DNA of 64,000 nt from Pseudomonadota bacterium. Lineage in GTDB: Bacteria; Pseudomonadota; Alphaproteobacteria; Dongiales; Dongiaceae. The notes below the pieces were generated by a model. That model was not told the origin of the DNA and made no database searches. It worked only from the letters and a program-made list of their open reading frames with translations. Each line of letters starts with the position of its first letter. Position 1 is the first letter of the stretch. Shown piece after piece: positions 58,717 to 64,000 of this stretch. Both the position numbers and the translations under genes were made by a program. The stretch spans positions 1-64,000 of the forward strand of contig JACPDN010000012.1 in assembly GCA_016183985.1 (NCBI GenBank), written 5' to 3'.

Positions 58717-58755
58717 AAAGAAAGCCCGCAACTGAACAGTTGCGGGCTTTTTGTT
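58717..58755. terminator. Bidirectional terminator between the cys operon and the OmpW gene
   Basis: AAAGCCCGCAACT (58721-58733) pairs with AGTTGCGGGCTTT (58738-58750) around GAAC, with TTTTGTTT after it on the plus strand and AAAAG before it, which gives CTTTTG on the minus strand. It stands 35 nt after DUF934 and 12 nt after the stop of the convergent OmpW gene. Confidence 0.92.
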
Positions 58756-58766
58756 TGGGTCGGCGC

Positions 58767-59420
58767 TTAGAACTTGTAGCCGATACCCATACCGAAGATC
58801 CACGGATCGACATCGACATCGGCCTTTATGGCGCCATGGTTGATGTTGACATCGGTATCGAGAAACAGCCGCTTCACGTCCGCGTTGACGTACCAGTTGT
58901 CAGCAATGCGCACGTCGACGCCCGCCTGCAGAGCCCAGCCGAGGCTGTTTTCGTAATCGACATCCGTGACGGGGCCATTGTTCGGATTGTCGACGGCGTA
59001 GAAGATCGAATAGTTGATGCCGGCGCCGACATAGGGGCTGATCGTGCCCTTGCTGAGGAAGTGATATTGCAACAGCAAGGTCGGCGGCAGCAGCCAGACA
59101 TCGCCGAGATCGACGTCGCCGATATCCGTATTTTTCGCTTTCACATCGTGATGCGTAGTGGCGGCGATGAGCTCCAGCGCGATGTTGTCGGTGATGAAAT
59201 AGCTGATATCGATTTCTGGCGTTGCCGTGTTCGACAATTCGGTATCGCCACCGATTGGGTCGATATCGGCGTTGTCGGCCGGTATGACGCCAAGCGCACG
59301 GAAGCGCACCATGAAGTCGCCGGCCGTCTTGCCGGGCGCCTCTTGCGCGACGGCAGCATCAGCGAAGAAGAGGGAGCTCGCGACGGCGATGCCGGCGAGC
59401 CAAAGGTTTTTCTTGATCAT
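58767..59420 (-). CDS. ompW: OmpW-family outer-membrane protein
   Basis: The 217-residue protein has a signal peptide (MIKKNLWLAGIAVASSLFFADAAVA, cleavage likely after AVA) and the OmpW pattern FMVRFRALGVIPADNADID, PEIDISYFITDNIALELIA, LLPPTLLLQYHF, ISPYVGAGINYSIFY and the ending WIFGMGIGYKF, with the C-terminal Phe of barrel proteins. OmpW is an eight-stranded barrel for small hydrophobic or polar solutes. The start at 59420 has GGGA 8 nt upstream; 59429 is an alternative. Confidence 0.9.
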   Translation of the reverse strand: MIKKNLWLAGIAVASSLFFADAAVAQEAPGKTAGDFMVRFRALGVIPADNADIDPIGGDTELSNTATPEIDISYFITDNIALELIAATTHHDVKAKNTDIGDVDLGDVWLLPPTLLLQYHFLSKGTISPYVGAGINYSIFYAVDNPNNGPVTDVDYENSLGWALQAGVDVRIADNWYVNADVKRLFLDTDVNINHGAIKADVDVDPWIFGMGIGYKF

Positions 59421-59699
59421 TATTTTCATCCCGAAAAGAAGCGAACGAATCCCGCAGCCGCCGATCGTGGCCGACCGCGATATCCGCAGAAATCTTGGGG
59501 GGATGGGCAAGCGCTGTCAGCCGCGCGGAATGACGCGTGACAGGCTGGCACAGAACCTGGATCAGGTTCGGAGTTCTCTGCTAATACACGTATTACTAGC
59601 CGGCCAATGCATAAATATCGGCTCCGGCCAGCCGCCATGCTGGACGGTACAGCCCGGCCCAATTAGATTTGGTCTTTAACCATCGACAGCCGCCAAAGC

Positions 59700-60497
59700 A
59701 TGCTTAGCCAAGCCGCACCTCTCGCCGTCATTTGCGCCATGGCGGAAGAGAAAGCCGCTCTCCGTGAACATATGTCCCACATCGAGAGCCGGGATCTGCT
59801 GGGGCGCCAGGTCACCCTCGGCAGGCTTGAGGATCATGATGTCGTGGTGGCCGAGAGCGGGGTCGGGAAGGTTGCCTCGGCGGTGACTGCTGCGCTGCTG
59901 GCGCGGGAATTCAGTTGCCGCGGCCTGGTGGTCAGCGGTGTTGCCGGCGGCCTGGACCCCGAGCTTCATATCGGCGACACGGTCATCGCGCATTCCCTGA
60001 TCCAGCATGATTACGGACATTTGCACGACACGGCGCTGACGCCGTTCCGGCCGGGCATCCCGCCGCTTGGTGAGCACAGGCGCGATTTCTCGTTCGAATT
60101 GCCGGCCGAGTTGGCGCTGAAGCTTGAGCGCCTTGCACAAGAAATTGCCTTGCCTGATCTGCCGGGTGATCTCATCGCCCCTCGTCAGGGCAGTGCCGAT
60201 CGGCGCCCGGCGGGCCTGCCGCGCCGCGTGTTGATGGGCCGGATACTCTCGGGCGACCAGTTCATCAACAGCGAATCTGTCCGCCGCCGGTTGCAGCAGG
60301 AATTTGCCGCACATGCCGTTGAGATGGAGGGAGCGGCTGTCGCGCAAGTCGGGGCCTTGCTGGAGCTGCCGGTCGTTGTGGTGCGCTGCCTCAGCGACTT
60401 GGCCGGTGCCGAGAGCCATCTCGACTTCCCGCGCTTCGTGGCGGCCGTGGCTCCCGGCGCCGCCCTGGTCCTGCGTCGCATCATCCGCGAGATCTGA
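59700..60497 (+). CDS. 5'-methylthioadenosine/S-adenosylhomocysteine nucleosidase family protein
   Basis: The 265-residue purine-nucleosidase fold has LAVICAMAEEKAALREHM (Glu near residue 16), ESGVGKVASAV, VSGVAGGLDPELHIGDTVIAHSLIQHDYGH and AVEMEGAAVAQVGALLELPVVVVRCLSDLAG, with the Glu of MEGA and the Asp of LSD as the substrate-site residues. It should split MTA or SAH into adenine and the sugar. Compared with E. coli MTN (232 residues) it has an insertion around residues 155-175. It is followed by a small membrane protein gene 2 nt downstream. Confidence 0.82.
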   Translation: MLSQAAPLAVICAMAEEKAALREHMSHIESRDLLGRQVTLGRLEDHDVVVAESGVGKVASAVTAALLAREFSCRGLVVSGVAGGLDPELHIGDTVIAHSLIQHDYGHLHDTALTPFRPGIPPLGEHRRDFSFELPAELALKLERLAQEIALPDLPGDLIAPRQGSADRRPAGLPRRVLMGRILSGDQFINSESVRRRLQQEFAAHAVEMEGAAVAQVGALLELPVVVVRCLSDLAGAESHLDFPRFVAAVAPGAALVLRRIIREI

Positions 60498-60499
60498 CC

Positions 60500-60724
60500 A
60501 TGCCTGGTGGTCCCGGACTTCTTACAAGCGGCATTGTCCTCGGCCTTGCGCTGGTCCTGGGCGTGCTCGCCAATCTGCAGACCCGTCGTCCCTACGAGCT
60601 GCGCATCCACGGTGTGCCGTGGGTCGCCGTACAATTCGCCGCGGTTGTGATCTCTGCCATCCTCATCATGCATATCGCCGGCCTGGTGACAGGCCACGAA
60701 TTCACGGGCCGTGCGCCTTACTGA
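60500..60724 (+). CDS. Small two-helix membrane protein of unknown function
   Basis: The 74-residue product has two hydrophobic helices (residues 7-26 and 45-66) around a short basic loop (QTRRPYELRIHG). It starts 2 nt after the nucleosidase stop and its last 7 nt overlap the 3' end of the convergent HIT gene. The two-gene coupling suggests a functional link with the nucleosidase, but I do not recognise the family. Confidence 0.7.
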   Translation: MPGGPGLLTSGIVLGLALVLGVLANLQTRRPYELRIHGVPWVAVQFAAVVISAILIMHIAGLVTGHEFTGRAPY

Positions 60725-61137
60725 AACGGTGCGAAGGCGGGGCGCAGCCTGGCGAGCTCGGCATCCGCATCGTCACCGAAGGCAACCGGTGGTTTGACGC
60801 CCCAGATCGGCCGCGGCCAGGCCGGATCGGTCTTATAGCGGGCAATGACATGCACATGGAGCTGCGGCACGGCATTGCCGAGTGCCGCGGCATTGAGCTT
60901 GTCGGGATTGAGCAGGGTCTTGAGCGTTCGGCTTGCCCGGGCGATCTCTGTCATCAATTGCTGTTGGTCGGCCTCGGCAAGGTCGATGATCTCGCGGACG
61001 TCGGCGACGCGCGGCACCAGGATTACCCAAGGGTAAAGGCGGTCGTTCATGCGCAAGACCCGGCAAAGCGGCCAATCGCCAAGGACAAAAGTGTCTGCCG
61101 ACAATTGTGGATGCATCGCAAATGTGCTGCTGCTCAC
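60718..61137 (-). CDS. HIT-family protein
   Basis: The 139-residue protein has LGDWPLCRVLRMNDRLYPWVILVPR at the N-terminal half and the histidine triad AVPQLHVHVIARY in place of HxHxH, with the third ligand position less conserved. HIT proteins are nucleotide hydrolases or transferases. The GTG at 61137 has GGAG 7 nt upstream and gives VSSSTFAMHPQL; an ATG at 61161 or 61116 is possible. Confidence 0.78.
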   Translation of the reverse strand: MSSSTFAMHPQLSADTFVLGDWPLCRVLRMNDRLYPWVILVPRVADVREIIDLAEADQQQLMTEIARASRTLKTLLNPDKLNAAALGNAVPQLHVHVIARYKTDPAWPRPIWGVKPPVAFGDDADAELARLRPAFAPFQ

Positions 61138-61237
61138 ATTCCGTCTCCTCATGGGCCGCATGTTGGCGCCCAGCCTTGTTTCCGAATCCGGAACCGAGGC
61201 AAACTAGCACATATTTTCACCCCACTGGGGATAGGTG

Positions 61238-62128
61238 ATGAGACCTGCACATATTGCTTTGGCCCTTTTGGTGGCAGCCCTCTGGGGCATGAATTTCGTC
61301 GCGATCAAGATTGGCCTGAAGGACTTTCCTCCCTTCCTGCTGTCGGCGGTGCGTTTTACCGCCGTCGCTTTGCCGATGCTGTTTTTCGTCGGCAGGCCGT
61401 GCGTCAGCTGGCGCTGGATCGTCTCGATCGGAATCGTCCTGGGCGTCGTGAAATTCGGGCTGCTGTTTCTGGGCATGGACCTTGGCATGCCGGCCGGTCT
61501 TTCTTCCCTTGTGTTACAGGCGCAAGCGCTCTTCACCGTACTCTTCGCGATGCTGTTCCTCGGCGAGCGCCTCCGGGCAGTGCAGATGCTGGGCATTGCA
61601 TTGGCGGCTGGCGGTCTCGCGCTGATCGGCATCGAACGCGCGCAGGAAACGAGTCTGATCGGCCTCATTCTGGTCGTCGCGGCAGCCTGCGCCTGGGGCT
61701 ATGCCAATATCCTGATGAAGCAGGCCAAGGCGCCCAACATGCTCAATCTGATCATCTGGGTGGCTGTCATCCCACCGCTGCCCATGGCGATTCTATCCTG
61801 GCAATTCGAGGGGCTGGACCGTATCGCGGCGTCACTCGATGCTCTCTCATGGAGCGGGATCCTATCGGTCCTTTATATCGCCTGGGCCTCGACGATCATT
61901 GCCTTCTCGCTCTGGGTCTATTTGCTGCGGATCTATTCGGCGAGTGTCGTTGCGCCGTTTTCGCTGATGGTCCCTATCTTCGGAATAGGTGCCTCGGCGA
62001 TTGTCCTGGGTGAAAAATTGTCGTTGCTGGAGATAGTTGCGGGCGCCCTGACGCTTGTCGGGTTATTGTTCGTTGTCCGAGCCCCGAAACCTTTCACGCA
62101 GGTCGCTGCCAGTGCTGCTCGCCCTTAG
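61238..62128 (+). CDS. EamA-family (DMT) transporter
   Basis: The 296-residue protein has ten hydrophobic helices in two repeats, each with an EamA-type region: LALLVAALWGMNFVAIKIGL opens the first, and AWGYANILMKQAKAPNML the second. This drug/metabolite superfamily includes amino-acid and metabolite exporters; the substrate is not evident. A GGGG site lies 7 nt before the ATG. Its 3' end overlaps the start of the next gene by 17 nt. Confidence 0.85.
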   Translation: MRPAHIALALLVAALWGMNFVAIKIGLKDFPPFLLSAVRFTAVALPMLFFVGRPCVSWRWIVSIGIVLGVVKFGLLFLGMDLGMPAGLSSLVLQAQALFTVLFAMLFLGERLRAVQMLGIALAAGGLALIGIERAQETSLIGLILVVAAACAWGYANILMKQAKAPNMLNLIIWVAVIPPLPMAILSWQFEGLDRIAASLDALSWSGILSVLYIAWASTIIAFSLWVYLLRIYSASVVAPFSLMVPIFGIGASAIVLGEKLSLLEIVAGALTLVGLLFVVRAPKPFTQVAASAARP

Positions 62129-63386
62129 ACCCGTCTTTTCTCTTCTCTTTGGCGCCGGCCTACTGGTTCTCGGCAATGGTCTCATCGGCATTCTTCTGCC
62201 GATCCGCCTCGGCATCGAGAAAGTGTCGCCGGACATCTCCGGCCTCGTCATGTCGGCCTATTACCTGGGTTTCATGATCGGCAGCGTCTATGGGCAGGGG
62301 ATCATTCGCCGGGTCGGACATATACGGGCCTTCGCGGCCTTTGCCGCCCTGGCGACCGCGACGTCCCTGGTCCATGCCTTGTTCTTCAGCGTGATCCTGT
62401 GGGCGGTCATGCGTGCTTTGACCGGCTTCTGCCTCGCGGCACTCTATGCGACGATTGAAAGCTGGCTCAATGTGAAGACCAGCAATGATGGGCGTGGCCA
62501 GGTGCTGTCGATCTATTTGGTAACGACCTATCTCGCGACCCTCATCGGTCAGTTGCTGATCAACGCCTTCGAAATCGAAGGGCTCGGTCTCTTTTGTCTC
62601 GGCGCGTTGTTGATGTCGCTGTCGCTGGTGCCCGTGGTCCTGACGCGCGTCGCTGGGCCCGAACTCGCTGGCGTCAAGCGCTTGGGCCTCGGCGTCCTCT
62701 ACCGCGCATCGCCACTGGGCGTGGTGGCAACCTGGGGTGCCGGCATGCTGTCCGGTGCCTTCTATGCGCTGGGCGCCATCTATGCCGGCAGCCTGCATCT
62801 CAGTGTCTGGCAGATCTCGCTCTTCATGGGCGTGCCGATCTTCGGTGGTTTCGTGCTGCAATATCCCATCGGGCGCCTGTCTGATCGCTACGACCGCCGC
62901 ACGGTTCTCCTCGGCGTCCTGACAACCTGCGTGGCCGCCAGTGTCGTGCTCAGCCTCTTCAGTTTCGGCGGCGCGTCGCTGACGACATTGCTGATGGCCG
63001 TCGTCTTCCTGGGGGGTGCCTTGGCAACCATCTATCCGCTGGCGGTGGCGCAGGCCTATGACTATGTCGACCGGGCTGACATGGTCGGTGCCTCTGGTGG
63101 GCTGCTGCTGGTTTGGGCCATCGGCGGCACAGTTGGGCCACTCGTGGCCTCATTTTTCATGGGGCAGTTCGGGCCATCGGCGCTGTTCGTCTACCTGGCA
63201 GTCGTCGCGTCGGCGATTGCTGCCTTCACCGCCTATCGCATGCTCGCCCGCCAGGCACGGCCCGCTGCCGAGCAGACGACATTCGTGTCCATGCAGACGA
63301 CATCGGCCATCGCCAACGCACTCGATCCACGCACCGATCCGATGCCGGAATTCTATTACAACGACGAGGATCCGGGCGACCGGTGA
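62112..63386 (+). CDS. MFS transporter (YcaD-like)
   Basis: The 424-residue protein has about twelve membrane helices and the MFS loop GRLSDRYDRRTVLLG between helices 8 and 9, with ALTGFCLAALYATIESWLN earlier. The substrate is unknown. The start is uncertain: GTG 62112 has AGG 9 nt upstream and gives VLLALRPVF, overlapping the EamA gene by 17 nt; a TTG at 62055 lies further inside that gene. The hydrophilic C-terminal tail (about residues 390-424) contains DPMPEFYYNDED. Confidence 0.8.
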   Translation: MLLALRPVFSLLFGAGLLVLGNGLIGILLPIRLGIEKVSPDISGLVMSAYYLGFMIGSVYGQGIIRRVGHIRAFAAFAALATATSLVHALFFSVILWAVMRALTGFCLAALYATIESWLNVKTSNDGRGQVLSIYLVTTYLATLIGQLLINAFEIEGLGLFCLGALLMSLSLVPVVLTRVAGPELAGVKRLGLGVLYRASPLGVVATWGAGMLSGAFYALGAIYAGSLHLSVWQISLFMGVPIFGGFVLQYPIGRLSDRYDRRTVLLGVLTTCVAASVVLSLFSFGGASLTTLLMAVVFLGGALATIYPLAVAQAYDYVDRADMVGASGGLLLVWAIGGTVGPLVASFFMGQFGPSALFVYLAVVASAIAAFTAYRMLARQARPAAEQTTFVSMQTTSAIANALDPRTDPMPEFYYNDEDPGDR

Positions 63387-63398
63387 ACCCGCTTCCAT

Positions 63399-63426
63399 TG
63401 TCATTCCCGCTTTCGCGGGAATGACA
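63399..63426. repeat. Dispersed palindromic repeat, copy 4 (single hairpin)
   Basis: TGTCATTCCCGC (63399-63410) pairs perfectly with GCGGGAATGACA (63415-63426) around TTTC. It sits between the convergent MFS and betA genes and shares the GTCATTCCCGC end with copy 3. It could act as a two-way terminator, though no T-tract follows. Confidence 0.78.
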
Positions 63427-63440
63427 TCGGTCAATGCCCT

Positions 63441-64000
63441 CTACCGCTGCGACGTTTGCCAGTTCGGCGACTGCCAGACCGGCGCATTGGCCGGGGGCAG
63501 GGGCGTCTTGCCGCGGATCATGTCGCTGCACTTTTCCGCCATCATGATGGTGGGCGCGTTGAGATTGCCGCTGACGATCGACGGCATGATCGAGGCATCG
63601 GCAACGCGGAGGCCCTCGATGCCATGAACGCGCGTCTGCGGGTCGACCACCGCCATCTCGTCGGTACCCATCTTGCACGAGCAGGACGGATGATAGGCGC
63701 TGTCGCCGCGACGGCGAATGAAGGCGTCGATTTCGGCATCCGTCTTGACGCTCTCGCCCGGATTGATTTCCGGCCCGCGATATTGGTCGAACGCCTTCTG
63801 GGCGAAAATCTCGCGCGTCAGCTTCACGGCGTCGCGGAACTCGCGGCGGTCGTTTTCGGCCTGCAGATAGAAGGGCTGGATGCGCGGATGGTCCTTCGGA
63901 TTGTCTGACTTCAGCTTGATCCAGCCGCGGGCTTCCTGGCGCATGTTGCCGATATGCACCTGATAGGCATGGCCCGTACCGTTGACACGCCCATGATCGT
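63441..64000 (-). CDS. betA: Choline dehydrogenase BetA, C-terminal part (window edge)
   Basis: About 186 residues of a GMC flavoenzyme remain. [70 protein letters not shown] (catalytic His) and [17 protein letters not shown] (Asn) match BetA closely. BetA oxidises choline to betaine aldehyde, and sometimes on to betaine. The N-terminal FAD domain lies beyond position 64000. Both this pathway and TmpAB yield glycine betaine. Confidence 0.9.
   Translation of the reverse strand, partial: DHGRVNGTGHAYQVHIGNMRQEARGWIKLKSDNPKDHPRIQPFYLQAENDRREFRDAVKLTREIFAQKAFDQYRGPEINPGESVKTDAEIDAFIRRRGDSAYHPSCSCKMGTDEMAVVDPQTRVHGIEGLRVADASIMPSIVSGNLNAPTIMMAEKCSDMIRGKTPLPPANAPVWQSPNWQTSQR

Noticed and set aside
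59500-59620. A stretch resembling part of a TPP riboswitch on the minus strand (CCTGATCC context near 59555)
   Set aside because: The CTGAGA and GGGGTGCC parts are missing and no thiamine gene is downstream. It is only a short inverted repeat (GAACCT/AGGTTC).

Overview
The window reads as about 64 kb of chromosome from a high-GC, free-living alphaproteobacterium, most likely of the Rhodospirillales and relatives. Supporting signs are the tuf–tRNA-Trp–secE–nusG–rplKAJL–rpoBC order, an alphaproteobacterial LexA box (GTTC-N7-GTTC), hopanoid genes hpnBCDE, the trpGDC–moaC–moeA–lexA/comEC/gltX neighbourhood, and the DUF2849/DUF934 sulfite-reductase operon. The genus cannot be fixed from this sequence alone. 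No rRNA, CRISPR array, transposase, integrase or prophage gene is seen.

Layout. 1–12.5 kb: end of tuf, tRNA-Trp, and the secE-nusG / ribosomal protein / RNA polymerase supercluster, with a long structured rplJL leader and GC-rich hairpins before rpoB and between rpoB and rpoC, closed by a strong terminator. 12.5–21.4 kb: a PAS histidine kinase (minus strand), hpnB-C-D-E making squalene for hopanoids, a GNAT protein, a succinate-semialdehyde-type dehydrogenase and a periplasmic binding protein. 21.4–31 kb: gltX, comEC, lexA with its SOS box, an LprI-like secreted protein, then the minus-strand run trpG-trpD-trpC-moaC-moeA. 31–34.6 kb: a plus-strand operon led by a full-length P1B-type ATPase homologue that has lost every catalytic motif, followed by a divergent polysaccharide deacetylase and a GNAT protein. 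34.6–42.6 kb: ppiD-trpE-PAS protein (minus), then tpiA, secG, pyrG, kdsA (plus).

42.7–54.6 kb is the accessory part and the most interesting. It holds an acyl-CoA dehydrogenase, a kinase–PLP phospholyase fusion, a LysR regulator divergent from phnW-phnA-phnY (2-aminoethylphosphonate to acetate plus phosphate), and a second LysR regulator divergent from a BBOX-like dioxygenase and an HD-domain oxygenase. That last pair fits tmpA-tmpB (trimethylaminoethylphosphonate to glycine betaine plus phosphate). The island therefore seems to scavenge carbon, nitrogen and phosphorus from natural phosphonates. A choline dehydrogenase (betA), which also feeds glycine betaine, begins at the right edge.

54.6–64 kb: zur, a siroheme/sulfite-reductase operon whose siroheme synthase carries a vestigial methyltransferase fragment, an OmpW-type porin, an MTA/SAH nucleosidase-like gene, a small membrane protein, a HIT protein, two transporters (EamA, MFS) and partial betA. 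Four dispersed palindromic repeats occur at 42.6, 44.0, 54.6 and 63.4 kb, three of them between convergent genes.
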